A stretch of 64,000 nt of DNA, from positions 5,524,775 through 5,588,774 of the forward strand of contig CM075104.1 in the NCBI GenBank assembly GCA_037576195.1, in the 5' to 3' direction. The DNA comes from Phytoseiulus persimilis (Eukaryota > Arthropoda > Arachnida > Mesostigmata > Phytoseiidae). Under the pieces are notes generated by a model, which saw only the letters and a list, made by a program, of their open reading frames with translations, was not told where the DNA came from and made no database searches. Below, in pieces: positions 22,567 through 35,115 of this stretch; the first letter of the stretch is position 1; every line of letters begins with the position of its first letter. A program made the translations under genes and the position numbers.

Positions 22567-25500
22567 TGCACACCCGTTATACCATCCACATGTGGTTGTC
22601 AATTTCCGATGATATCTCACTCGATAACAGTCACACTAGCACCATCGTGCAACAGTGGATTCAGGATCCCTGCTCGTCTCCTGATGACAACGATGGCTTC
22701 CTCTCTGAAAGATGAAGTAGCAACTATGCGTCTTCCTCTTCAAAAAATGCGACCCGACTTGCCGCTTCTAGGTGTTCCAGCGGTCTCCAAGGACCGCCAC
22801 TGTATCTCAGAACCAATCGCCCGATTCCCTCCATATCCTGCAGCTCTTTGGTCGCCGAGAGGACCGTATCAAGATCCCCGCAGAAATTTTCGCAACAAAT
22901 CTAGAATTCTTCCCCGGACATTTCCACCTGTAGCGAACGACGTGACCACTGCGCCAGGAACTCTTGACGGGATCCAGCGGATGCGACATAAGAGTCGGTA
23001 GCCGCGAGTTGCACTAAAATCGAAACGATTCTAACACATACTTATGTTAACAACATTCACCTATCAGCATGAAATTCCGCATGAGTCTCGCGAAACTTTG
23101 GGCGTTGAAAGAGCTCCATGCTCGTTCGCGTATTTGTTCGCGGCCGTTGGTCGTTGGGTTAATACCCTTCTGTAGCTGAATGGAAGATGCGATTCCATGA
23201 GTCGCTCACAGTCTTTGGGCACCGAGAGCTTAGGAGATGAACGAGAACCTTGCAGAAAGAGTGCGTTTCCACAGAGACGAACATTCAGCTGAGAAATCAG
23301 CGATTCGGGTCTGCAGGTACATCTCGCGCCTCGGATCGAATCGAAAGAGGGTCAATACACAGGGTGCTCGCGACCTACGGTCTTCTGGTTATCCTCAAAG
23401 ACGACGAGCTCAAGAGCGAAAAGTCAGGTCCGACCTTTCTCGGAAGTCAATAGGACGTTAATTATTGGAGGAGGTCTGGCGTAGTTCTCAATATCCGTGA
23501 TAAGCCTTTCATGGAAACCTAGGCTGACCTTCACTCATCAATATTCCGATAGCAATTCACCCGAATCGAGGGAATGGACGACGATCACCGACGCTGTGAT
23601 CCACCGTGGATCATTTACGGTATTGAAGAAAATTTACCTTGATTTTTGCGCTTTTTTCGATGTTTCGTCCCTTCTTCCGTCCTGCCCTGTGTCTCTCTGA
23701 GACATTCTCGAATCCGATCCCCTTTGGTAAATGCATGGCAATGATATATTGAGTAGCTCTAGGAATCTATGGAAAGTTTTCCACGACAGGGTCGACGCTA
23801 AAAAAATTGAGCCGGCCCTAGCGCCTGCGACGCGAATCTGACCCTCCTCCCTTCACCATTAGCGTTTTTCATTCCCTCGTCTCCGATGAAGACCCATCAA
23901 GTCGCTCTTAGCTGAAGATTACGCTCTGATTTCAAGGATGTCTATATCATTGCAGATGTCACTGTAGCTATGCATTGATACAGACCTAGCGAGGAATTTA
24001 TCAGTTCTGAAGGGAAGACGAACAAATCGAGCCCGAGACCCCACGAATCACACGGTAACGTCTCCAACCCAATATTTCTGGAAACCTGACGAACCTAGCC
24101 TGGATTGACAGCTGGCGGCCTTCGATGTTTTTCATTCGGGGCGAGCTTCTGTCTGGAGGTAAACTGGTACTTATCGGCCTCCTTGACTTCAGTGGATTGG
24201 TGACGCTTGAGTTTTCGGGCTTTATTCATGAGATACGGCTGTCGTCACATTGAATCAGACAGCGCTCACAGCTTCCTCCATCCACAGAAAGCTTCCGATT
24301 TTGCTGGAATTCGGGTTAGCTGTTCGTCTAACAAAGCAATGAACTGCACGCTCGGCAACAATTAATCGGGGTCCCTCGAGACATTTGCGACAACGTTGAA
24401 GAACGTCGAAAATAGAAGCCTCTGAATCGCGATGAAAACGGGATTCGCGTCTAGGACCGTGAAGCCCAACGAATCCAAAATCGTTTGGCAAATATCGGAC
24501 AACCCGAGATGCAGCAACAATGCCGGCTACGGCGGAGATGATAATGAGCGCATCCGTGTGGCAGTCAAACCCGCAGCTTTCGTCAATTGGAGGAAGATGG
24601 CATCGTGACAAACTGGGGACGGATATTGGTCTGAAATTCGGAAACCCTCATAAATCGAGGAAAGGAAGAGGACTGGCTTCACGCCTGGGGTTGCCATACC
24701 GTGCATCGGTAACGCAAGTCGTGGAGCCGAACCGAAACGGAATTGCTCTGAGGAAGAATAACGGGATTTCATTGAGCTTTTCAAGCGGCTTCTCAGCGAC
24801 TTGAAAGCAGATCGTTGGGAACAACGTCGTCGGAGAGTGTGGCGTTAGCTGAACCTCGCCCTGGCGACAACTTCGGTAACCTTCAGTGGTCCGAACTGTC
24901 TGGTCACAGCTCAGGCTTGTCTTCGGAGACGATGTTCTGACAAAGAGGATGGGATCTATGGAAATCGACGATGTATGCGAAGGTTTGGCAAACATATCCA
25001 AGATCAAACCCTCATCGATAGAGGATTACGGAGAATTCGGCACCAGTCGCGGATGGCAGAACTTTTCGGATTTCATCCCAGTCCCGGATCGGCTCGGAAC
25101 CCCATTTCTCCAAGGACTTCTTCCGAGTGACAAGGTCATGTATTTTTCTCTCCCGATACAGAAATAACCTGGATTCACTGACTGGAAGAACCCATTGACT
25201 CCAATCGGTATTTCGACACTGATTGGATGGAGCTTGGACGAAAAAAAATGGCTGAGGATGTAGAATACGCTGAAGAATTTTCTTGACAGATCGTCGTTAC
25301 AATTGGAGGAATCTCAACTTCAAAGCGGTACACGCCAAACCTACTTGATGCAGATAATCTGTTTACATTTCAACTTCCCGACGCCTTCAGCCTGACCCCT
25401 TCAGGCCCATTGTTTGAGCCTTGCGGATCCGCTCGCATCCTCGCGTCCATCAAGCAATAAACACAATTGAAGCTCCACGCGAAATTCTGAGCGAGTTCAA

Positions 25501-28500
25501 GGCCATTGGTCTCAGATCGGGAAGCCACTCAATCACAACTTGAATATGACTCCAATTAGATGCAAGCGATGCTGATTCCGTTCCAACCATCCGGGAAGGA
25601 GCGATCCGATATATCCCCGGTCGAAAGGATATTTTTGCAAAGCGGCTCTCCACTGACCGGAATGCGGCTCCTCAGAGAGCGAGCACCAAAAAGTTTATAC
25701 CTTACAGACACCATCTCCGCTGCCGAACATCTCTTCAGAGCGTTACAAATGCTTGCTATCTCCTGCGTGTCTGATCCAGCTTCATGCGTCGTCACTGCCG
25801 CTGGCTTCTGTTGTCCTCAAACCCATCGAGTCATCGCTTAACAAGGAGTTCTCCGTTATGTTGATTCCGGGTCCGTTTGCGATGAAAACTGATCATGGAG
25901 GAGAACGCCAGTCACCACTCCTGCCAGCGAAGTGAAGGAACATTGAAAACCGCCACAGTGATCGCCCGGGAGTCGTACGTGTCACCATGACATAAAGCTC
26001 ATCTGAGACGTGAGGCGCTTGTCTATGCCGTTCTGCAACACAGTTCCCAAAGCGCGATCAGAAGATCCGCTCGATTCGCGGTCCGAGAATGATCCAAATT
26101 TCATTGTTACCCGTGTGAGTGACGCATGAACCCAATTCCGGGTTCGAAGTCTCAACGGGCAATGCGTGATGGGAGTCGTTTGGGTTGCTTTCTCCAAGGA
26201 ACGTGGGGCTACAGAATTTCATGCCACCGAATTTTACTAAGCAAAGGCTCGCAGAAGGCTCCGCTCGCAGTTTGGAGCTGTCTAGCGTCGACCGAACTGC
26301 CGTTGGGTCAACGCGTTGGACTATTATCCGATCAAATGACATACTCTTATTGCGCTCTCGTTCGCCTCAAAGCGCTGAAAGCCGCTGTAGCGTGTCTTAT
26401 AGGTACGGGATCACCGACTGGATAAAACAGTTCTCATATTGACATCTGCGTTGAGTCTTGCGTCTGGCTCCCACTCTGGCGGATCGGCGCGAGAGCCAGC
26501 GTTCCAATGAGGCGGACAGTTGTGTCGGCAGCGGCGGAAAACTCGTGGCATCCAGAGCTATTTCAGAACTGTCGAAAGACTCTACGAAAACAAATAGGCT
26601 CAGACCTTGTGAGTCGAGAGTTATCTTTCTGTGCAACGTCGACTGATGCGGCGTCACGTTAATGCAAGCTGATCGGTTTCGAAAAATACTGGGGAAAATT
26701 CCGCGCGTTAGGATCCTCAATCACTGAGTCAATCTGAATTGACCAGAGGGAGGGAACATAACGAGACTTCGAGTCCAACTTGAGCTCCAGAAGTCCGGTC
26801 GCGAAATGGTTTTTAGTGACTATGAGCGAAAACGGGGATCCAGCGTATTGCGCGTTGCTTGTGATTAGGCGAGTATTTCTGAACAAACGAGGTGGGCTTG
26901 GCCGTAGTCTGCTAATTTCATTCGCTAGGAAGTTTTCCTCCATCGAAATCCGTCTCATTTTGTTCGTGTTGGGCATCACGTCGTGCAGATTTCGTGACGA
27001 CCTTTCGACATTCTTAACGAGACACGACTGATTGGCGAGTCCGGATGTCTCCGTACTACGAGACGCGATCAAAAGACGCTTCTAGGCCCTGTTTGAGCTG
27101 GCGCCGTCAGGTTCGACGTCGAGCGACTTCATCGAACGAATCGTGACAATATCAACCGAAAGAAAGCGGCTCCGTCCGCATGAATTCGTCTTGTCCGACT
27201 GAATGACTTTTGGTGCAATCAGATTTGTGCCAATCGATTTTCCGCTAATTCCTCGTGATGTACGGCCAAACACTGGAAAGGATTGTCCACCGAGTACTTC
27301 ACAAAACATTGCTGATATCAATTCTGCTTTCGTGCACACATCGAAGAGAGTGTTGAATTTTTATAGTGGTGTTCATGATTCCAGTGAATTTTCATCGTCA
27401 TCAGTCGAAAGTCGCATTCACAACAACAAAATGTTTATGCTGTGACTGAAGATTCGGAATGAGTCAACAGAATGCCGAAACTTTTATTCGGCTCCCGCGA
27501 GCCCACCAAGCAGGAGCCGAGTTGGCGAACACGAACTTCTGCGTCACATACTCCTCCTTGAGTCGGAATTCTCACTGTTCGGATCCGTTGAATAGAAATC
27601 TTGAGCGAGTGAATCATCGCCACCGTGCCCGGATCGTTGAATAAATCTTCGGCAACTTATGGTTCTTTATTCGTACACAAACAACTGGTCAAATCTTGCT
27701 GGCTCCGTCATAGCCAACGCTCTAAGCGAGAGAAGTTTGTTCCACCTTTGAATATCTTCGATCCTGCGGCAAAAATCAATCGGATATCAGACCGATGAGG
27801 CAACGAAACTACATTTTTCTTTATTCTCCGTTGAAGACCAACCAGCAGCTGTTGATATCTATGACGACGTGTTTCAAAATACATCAAGACCAGCATTAGC
27901 CGCTGAAAGACGAGCGGGTGACGACGGCGCGGCGAGATCCATTAGGATGTGATTTCATATTGTAGCTCGTTCTGCTGTTCCATGCAGGGACCGATGACAC
28001 CCTTCCTAGCGTAACTCATCGATTCGCTCCTCAATACGGCAATCCTCGATTCAATCATGAAAAAACATCGCGTTTCGAAGGTATACTACATGTTTTCGGA
28101 AGACAATTGCTTCTCGAAGCTGTGCTCCCGGACTCGAGGACCGATGATTTTCCGATCGGTATTTCATCCCCTCACACAGCTCAGCAACGGCCTGTGCATC
28201 ATGACCTTCAAAACTGTCAACGAGGCTCCGGGCTGTCCAGTGTTTTCGGAAACTCACTCTCGATAGCCCGCTTGATCCAGGGTCTGTTCCTCACTCACAT
28301 TTTTCTCGTCGCGACTGTCTCATACATCTTACTAGAGCCATAATCGGTCTCAGTTACGAAAGGTGAATCCGCTGTCTTCACTCACGTATGCTGCATTTCA
28401 AAACCAGATCATACACATGGGATACTAGCGACAATTCTAGTTTCAATGGTTGAGAAGACGTATTTTCTTCGTATCATTAACAGAACGAGACGCTGCAGTT

Positions 28501-30195
28501 TTGAAAGAAATCTTCGCGTAGGCCTTGGTTGACATCAAGGGAACTACAGGCTTACGATACTAGCTTGCGTTTGGAAATCATGCCCGCCAAGTAGATTGGC
28601 GACAAGAAATGGCTTACATGGCCTGTCCGGAATTTCAGAACTTTTATGGGATTCGATCGTTTTCTCATCATTTGCCCGGATTCAAAGCGCAGAGCTAGGT
28701 GTCTGTCGAGCTCTAGAGAATAGACGGCGCTCGTTGGATAGAATCCTGAGATCGGCTCCTGATGAAAGAGCGAGAAGGCAAACCGATTGCCGAGATAAGA
28801 AAGTGTGTGAGTGAAAAGAGGGATCGGAGTTGCTAGAGGATTCAAGCCGCCTCCAGCTTGTTGTGGATTCTGGCCCGGATTCGAGGGCAGGCGATTGAAT
28901 CCTTGAAGGGTTGCCGCTGCAACGTCAGTCCACAGGGAAGCCTCTGCATCCGATTATCTTAGGGAGTGAGTAGGATAAAGATTCTTTTGCTTGAGACGCC
29001 CGTTGCGTCAGAATGGTGAGCAAAGCCTCCAGGTTGACATATCGAATTAACCTGTCCTTGATGTCACGGACGGCGTGTCTCTGCGAGATGAAGGCTGCCT
29101 TACAAAATAAGGTAGCGCAGGGAATCGGATCAAAACCAGTGGTTTTGTTTCCCACATCCTGATTCACTTCAAGAGGCCACAGGGGAGTTGACTCATATCG
29201 AGCCCATCGAGGTCACAATACACACATTCGTTCCGATGCGTTGTCTTCACGTCTGAATTCCGACTGAACGGTAGACATCTTTGAACCTCATGACTGCAGG
29301 GACATCAAAGACTATTCTACATTTAGCAACGCTACCAATGCTCCACAGAGACGATCCGTTGAAGGAGCTGAGGCGATGTAGACTGAGGTTGAGAGGTAGA
29401 GGGACGAGAGAACTAAGTCAATTCTCTACAAACCGAGTAAGAACGGTTCCACGAAGCCAAGCAATGAGTCGACCCTCTCGCATTTTCTGCGGGGATGCGT
29501 CGAACGGTTTTTCTGGTCCCCTGCCCCGGGGGGACCACCCTACGGCTTTTGGTTGAGAATGAGGAAGAAAGTTTCAAAGTATATTGTAGAAAGTCTGAGT
29601 TGAGAGGTGAAAAAGAAAAACAGAAACAGGAAACTAAGGTCCCGTCCTGGGAACGGCTAGCAGGAAAGTATCTTCCACCATGCGAAACCGGCGTGAATCG
29701 TCCTAGAGAATTGCTCGGACCCAAGTTCAGCCATGTGAACCATCCATACTTATTGCAGTGTCTGATGGAACACTGGACGGAATGCCGAGGCTATTCTGAC
29801 CCCGTCCCCGATATTCAACTTAGGGGATCCATGGAGTCCTGAGGAGATGGCCTGGAATAAAAAGACAACATTCATGCGGGGCTATTGTCCTGGTTCTCCT
29901 TCCGACAGCTCCGCACAGGTGTCACTCGGGTAGCGGATATACACTCGGATATCAAAGTACCGCTTGAGTGAAAGGGAGGATACCTAATCAGTCTACCAAG
30001 TAGATTGCAGGACCGGCGGCGAAGATTGTCGGCCTGGAATTCGTCTTGTTCGATTGCCCTGTTAGCCGCAATGTTGAGGAGCCGTCTTTCGGCTAGCTTC
30101 AGAAGTCGGCGGACCGCGGTTCGTCTCCGCTGAGCGCCGAAGAAAGAGCGAAAAGAAGTTGCGACACGATTGGGAGATGGATGCGTCCACCGAGA
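22567..30195. other. 7.6-kb stretch without a recognisable gene
   Basis: Only short, mutually overlapping open frames (under about 140 codons) occur on both strands, and none shows domain motifs. The sequence is complex rather than repetitive and may contain eroded transposons that I cannot identify by reading. No RNA gene or CRISPR-like array was seen. Confidence 0.4.
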
Positions 30196-30199
30196 ACCA

Positions 30200-30237
30200 T
30201 ATAAAGAGTTTTGAGATATCTATTGAACGAATCATTG
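30200..30237 (+). promoter_or_regulatory. TATA box and initiator of the glycine-rich gene
   Basis: TATAAA at 30200-30205 is followed by an initiator-like TCATTG at 30232-30237. Placing +1 at A30234 puts the TATA box at about -34 to -29, the normal arthropod spacing, and leaves a 5' leader of about 29 nt before the ATG. TATA-driven promoters are common for cuticle and secreted-protein genes. Confidence 0.6.
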
Positions 30238-30262
30238 TGTCTTTTCAGCTTCGTTGGTCAAC

Positions 30263-31159
30263 ATGAGGTTGTTTGTGGTGTCTGTGTGTATTCTGGTGTT
30301 CGTGGCCGACTGTGTCGTGTACGGCGGAGTCATCAGGAACGCGGAACTCGAAGGTGGCGGTTCTTTTGGAGGGTACAGCATGTCGGACGATGCCCATTCT
30401 GGGGATGATTTCGGAGCGTTCACGGGAGGTAATGGTTTCGGCAACGACATCCTCGAGAGCTCCGGAGAACATTTTGGTGGCGACTACGGTGACGGACACG
30501 GAAATTTCGAATACGGAGGATTCGGCGGCGGTCACGGGAGCGGGATGAGTCACGAGGACAATGCTGCGCTTTCAGCTGTCGGCCTCGCTAATCTGCTCTC
30601 AGGAGGGGGCATCGGTGGCTCCCATGCCCACCTTGCTTCATCAGGCGGATCCTCGTACACAATCTCAGGACCTACGCAAGAAATCCAATCGATCCACAAA
30701 ATTAGCACCACAAGTACCGGTGGACGCATCATCGGTGGAACAAAGGGTGCTGCAGCCGAAGCCCCGAAATACATCCTGGTGAAGAGTGACGGCTATCTCG
30801 GAGATCACACGGGTGGCGCTGCATTGGCTGCCGGTCGCGGTGGATATTCTGGGGGGCGAGGAGGGTATTCAGGCGGTCACGGTGGCTCACCTGGTGCTCA
30901 CCCGAGAGCAGCGGGTCCCCACGCAGGATTGGCGGGAGTACGAGTCGATCTCTCACACGGTGGCTTCGCAGGACATGAAGAGCTATCTAGCGGCCAAGAA
31001 GAGCTCTCAACCGGTCACGAGGGCCACGGTGGACACGTGGAATTCTCGAGTGGTCATGGAGGAAGCAGCGCACATGATGATTTCGAGATGGGCAATTCCC
31101 TCGGATACGCAGAATCGTACGCGGATATGAAAGCTCATCCGGGCTGGCGTAAAGCTTGA
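30263..31159 (+). CDS. Secreted glycine/histidine-rich protein, cuticle- or matrix-type
   Basis: 298 codons in a single exon. The ATG at 30263 is the first after the initiator and opens a signal peptide (MRLFVVSVCILVFVADCVVYG, cleavage expected near residue 21-22). The mature protein is dominated by Gly, Ser and His, with short repeats: GGRGGYSGGRGGYSGGHGG around residues 195-215 and ELSSGQEELSTGHEGHGGH near residues 245-265. An alanine/leucine patch (about residues 95-110) and ISGPTQEIQSIHKI break the glycine-rich blocks. No Rebers-Riddiford chitin-binding consensus and no cysteine-rich domain is visible. The composition fits structural extracellular matrix, cuticle, silk-like or secreted glycine-rich proteins of arthropods; the precise role is not readable. 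TATA box upstream and AATAAA about 100 bp downstream support a complete gene. Confidence 0.85.
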   Translation: MRLFVVSVCILVFVADCVVYGGVIRNAELEGGGSFGGYSMSDDAHSGDDFGAFTGGNGFGNDILESSGEHFGGDYGDGHGNFEYGGFGGGHGSGMSHEDNAALSAVGLANLLSGGGIGGSHAHLASSGGSSYTISGPTQEIQSIHKISTTSTGGRIIGGTKGAAAEAPKYILVKSDGYLGDHTGGAALAAGRGGYSGGRGGYSGGHGGSPGAHPRAAGPHAGLAGVRVDLSHGGFAGHEELSSGQEELSTGHEGHGGHVEFSSGHGGSSAHDDFEMGNSLGYAESYADMKAHPGWRKA

Positions 31160-31254
31160 GCGGTGCTCGAAATCAGCTTGGAAGGGATCTGTGATTGCTC
31201 CTAGGATAATTTCTGTACATATGTGAGCGTCTTTTACTGGAAACCAGAGTCATA

Positions 31255-31260
31255 AATAAA
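31255..31260 (+). terminator. Poly(A) signal of the glycine-rich gene
   Basis: AATAAA, overlapped by a second AATAAA-like hexamer (ATAAATAAATAAAG), 96 bp after the stop codon. Confidence 0.7.
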
Positions 31261-31443
31261 TAAAGAGATGGAGATCTAGTAACCCGAACCGGAGGAATTG
31301 CGATTCGAGCTCCTATGCATGACCACCATCCTGCCCGAACTCGCCTGGAAAAATGTCTCCTGGCTTTCCACCGTTACCCGTTTTCGGCTCGAGACATTCC
31401 GCAAGCCACCCGTGAAGCAGAACGCCTCTAAGTCCGATAACTT

Positions 31444-31713
31444 AAGCTCGGCTCGTTGGCCGTGTGGCATAAACCAACGCCTTGGGTACCACGCTAAGCT
31501 ACGGGTTCGATCCCCGGCCGACAACAAAAATTTCTCATGTGGTAAAAAGAGGATTTAACTTGTATCAGAATCAAATCTGAACCATCTTAAGACCCAAGCC
31601 CACCGCCCGCAATGGGATTCGCGAGGCGATAGGGAGTGTTACTGAAGCAATACCTAAACGTGATCCAAGGACACTTCTGAGGGCTGGCTGAGAGGTTCAG
31701 CCGGAAAACAAAG
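31444..31713 (+). mobile_element. tRNA-derived SINE, copy 1, with 14-bp TSD
   Basis: A 270-bp element flanked by the direct repeat AAGTCCGATAACTT (31430-31443 and 31714-31727). The head resembles a tRNA with internal RNA polymerase III promoter: box A TGGCCGTGTGG at 31457-31467 and box B GGTTCGATCCC at 31504-31514. About 190 bp of unrelated body follow, including AGACCCAAGCCCACCGCCCG. It is highly similar to 47867-48145 along its whole length. It lacks a long A tail and ends near GGAAAACAAAG. The perfect long TSD indicates a recent insertion by LINE machinery. Confidence 0.85.
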
Positions 31714-31727
31714 AAGTCCGATAACTT

Positions 31728-34700
31728 GTCCCCGTAGTGTGCTGCCGTCTTGCGCTACTCAGCCATACTTGGAATTAGAAAAATCGTTCGGTATTCGAGA
31801 CAAGGGGAAGCTACTATATTCCGGGGTCGCACATGGAGAACCCTCATGATCTTGGAGATGGACCGGAAATGTATATTTTCCCCTCTTGAAATTCGATCTC
31901 TTCTCGTATTGTTCGCTCTGATCGCTCGTGGACGTCCCTCGTCTACCACGCCCCGGCAAATCTGAGAACTCAGGGGACCCCATCATAGGAACCCCCTATG
32001 TCTGGGATGCTCATTCGAATGAACTCACTCACTCGTCAATTAATGTGGAGCAAGCGGGTTTCCGAGAATTTTTCATCTTGGGAAATTCTCTCGGAATCAC
32101 GGACAATACTGTTCGCCCGGCCAACCTCAGACGAGTTCCCGTGTTGTTTTGGTTTCGAAACTCCTGTCCGGAAGATTCTGACGTTGGGGCATTCCGCAGA
32201 GCAATGGTTGCTGACGTTTCCGTTAATCCCCACAGCAGCGTATATGAATCATGGAAGATCAAGTTTCATAGCACGACGTGAGTTCGTTTCCCAGCTTTCA
32301 TCCAAACTCTGAATATGGGGTCTGGAGACCTGAACCATCCTGAGAGACAGTGGTCCATGATCTCCCATCGCTTGCATTCTGCATCCTGTTTCCATCGCTC
32401 GTTGGGAAGCTGTATCATCCCGTCCCCCGGTCCAAACTGTCAAGAGCAACCCGATGCTTTCATCTTCCCAGCTTCGATTAAACGAGTCGGGATGAATCTC
32501 AGCCACATTGAATGAATCTTGGAGTTGAGGCGTTAGCCTCTCAGTTTTCCGCACGAATCCCATGATTTATGGCTTCAGCTTCGAAACCCTTGATGTCGAG
32601 AGATAATGATCTTTTCAAGCATTACTGTGACGTCCACTCAGTCGCCTGATAGGAGGCTATATACTTTCTTATAAGATGAGAAGCCAGCTCTCCATGCTTG
32701 AACCACCTCAACCAATAAAACTGATTCAGCGCCAGCTCAAGCTCCCCGAACGAAAGGCAGGAAAATGATTGGAGTCCCTGAGTGAACGTCTCAATTTCAG
32801 TTGCGCTCGGCATCATCGCCAGCACAACCAGGAGCGGCAGGACAAGGGAAAAGCATCTAGCTACACATTTCAACGGATCTCTAAATGCCGGAACCAGCAT
32901 GGATGCAGCTATCGGTCATCACGTATTCGTAGGCTCTAGTGGTGAGTGAGCTCCGCGCTAGTTTGGTGCTGCTCAAACCGTCGCTCCCGTTCGCTCAAGT
33001 GGGCCTGCGCCCGCGTCGCGATTCATAGCGGAGGACTGCCTGGTTTGAAATGTTCGGGTCACTCCCACAGTGAAACATTTTCGTAAAAGCTGACTCTCAG
33101 GAGTCGAGCTTTCGACGACGTACCAATGATGTCATCTTGACTCGGCGCGTTCTGTGTCATTTCTGAAGACCAGCAGGCGTCAGAAGTCTGGAGCGGTGCC
33201 TCGAAACCGGCGACAGTAAGTCGACATAGTACAGGGGGTCCAGCAGTGACGAACCGTACCTCAAACTATCGGAGGCGATATATGTGTGCTTTTCTGCCGA
33301 ATGAGAAGCTCTCTCAAGGATGGTTTTAGTCCTTACAGATACTTCATGGGGGTCTCGGTCATCATGCTCAGGGCGGACCCCGGCTTCGATGACCTGAATG
33401 GGTACTGATACTGGGCCTGATGCCTCTCCGGTTCTCCACCCTGTGGCCGTGGATGGTGAATGAGAAAAAAACAGATCAGATGTCCTAGGAGGCGAGATTT
33501 TCTCCTATTCCGAGGGAGGCGCTGAATTCCCGGAATATTCAAACCACAGTCAGATCCGTCAACCGGTCCTTTGACCGAGCAGTCAAGTCACGAATCGCCG
33601 TCACAGATGGAGTCGATCGGCCTTGAGGAGCCACCTGGCCACGGAGGGTTCTAGGTTCCCGACTACATATTCATATAAATATATATATATATTTAAAAAC
33701 ATGATAGCCGCACACGAACTGCTTCTTATCCCAATGATATCATCCAATCCAAGTTTTTCTCCGCGAGCGGTTACCAGCGATGTGCGGCTATTACTGGACT
33801 GATAGCCGCACACCCCGTAACTTCATCGGTTTTGAGATTCGGAAGTCGCACGGAATTCACAATCTGCCCAGCTCTCCGTCCCAGCGATAAAGACAAAAGT
33901 TGTGAGAACTAGCAGTATGAAGGCTCAAAACGGGAGTTTGTGATGGAAGCTAGCCCCTGATGACAGGAAATTTCGCTCTGCGCTCATCGCTCTCATGAGG
34001 GGTGCTTCTCAACAAGTGAAACGGCGCGGATGAGCTCTGAGAGCGCTTCACTCGAATGCAGGGAATTCGACATTTGAATCGGAACAAGGAAGTGGGAGGA
34101 TAACTTTGTGAATAATTCTTCATTGGAATCAGATGAGATCACTGGACGCACATCTGTTAATCACGCTTGGATCATTAACCGAGCTGTTTCAGAAGACCTC
34201 AACTTGGGGGGGGGGGGGGATGCTCAGCGCGAACAGTCCGACGGATTCCCCGTTCCAGATTAGATTATTGGATCTCTTGGGCATCTTCATGGGATGGGTA
34301 ATCAGCATAACTCACCCAGATTACAGTCGATGTGAGAAAACGTATCTGGACAGGTAGTCAGAGAGCAGTCAGCGGAGACCACTTGTACGTCACATGCACG
34401 CGATTCTGTGCGCAAGACGTGTAGGGAGCGAGAGTAAGGCGAGAGAGGAGAGATTGAATAAAAAAGAGACGACGAGACGAACACAGGGGTGTCGAATTGT
34501 GGACCCTCACGCCCGTCCCTTTCTTCCCACCATACAGCCCTATCTTTAGAGTTGGAGCAAGAAGCTTTACTCTCCGGAGTGATAGTGCTTGACCCAGCGT
34601 CCAGTCCTTCCCTACGCCAGCACCCCGAGAACCGTCAGACCTCGCCCTTCCACGCTTCCGAGTTGTGTCCGAGTAAGTTCGCCTACTTACTCCGGGAGAG

Positions 34701-34967
34701 ACGGCCTATCTTTTCCCCAGGTCACTAGGACGACCTGTGAGCGAGCTTTAGCAGATAGCGGAAACCTCGTGACAATATCTGCTCCTAACTGGCTCAGCAA
34801 ATAAGACCAGGCATGTTCTGAGCGAGTGGTGCCGATCACATTGTCTTCCTTAACGGTTCACAGACGAACCTTTTCGATCGAATGGGTTCAAGTGAAATTA
34901 TGGATCAAGTGAGCGTAGACCTCAGTTCCCTGCCGATTACTCGAATATGAGAGGAATCGGCTCTTCT
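31728..34967. other. Intergenic, no gene recognised
   Basis: Short chance frames only. Low-complexity spots are an AT tract near 33667-33692 and a run of 14 G at 34206-34219. A small inverted-repeat unit at 33704-33813 is listed separately. Confidence 0.4.
33704..33813. repeat. Short inverted-repeat unit (ATAGCCGCACAC)
   Basis: ATAGCCGCACAC occurs at 33704-33715 and 33802-33813, and its inverse TGTGCGGCTAT at 33781-33791. The segment 33704-33791 therefore has 11-bp inverted ends, and 33781-33812 forms a perfect 11-bp stem with a 10-nt loop. No target duplication is clear. Confidence 0.55.
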
Positions 34968-35115
34968 GAACCCATACTTCTGACCATACTTTTCAAAAGC
35001 TGGAGGGGTGATTCCGGCACGAGTCTGACCATTACTTTCCAAGTCTGGAGGGGTGATTTCGAGACCAATCTGACCATTACTTTCCAAGTCTGGAGGGGTG
35101 ATTCTGAGCCCAGGT
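34968..35115. repeat. 45-bp minisatellite, isolated array of about three units
   Basis: Three-plus copies of a 45-bp unit that contains CTGGAGGGGTGATT and CTGACCATTACTTTCCA. The same unit forms arrays at 53397-53830 and 56287-56550. On the - strand it is an open frame with 15-residue periodicity (like ESNGQIGLEITPPDL). Confidence 0.8.

Noticed and set aside
24250-28900. Decayed BEL/Pao or other LTR element
   Set aside because: I looked for RT, integrase and protease signatures on both strands and found none that hold over more than a few residues.
31457-31530. Functional tRNA gene
   Set aside because: Boxes A and B are good, but the acceptor strands do not pair, copy 1 lacks part of the loop region, and the same head with the same 3' body recurs at 47867. 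It is a SINE head.
34206-34219. Run of 14 G as a regulatory G-rich element
   Set aside because: Isolated homopolymer without further G-tracts; more likely a simple repeat or an assembly artefact.
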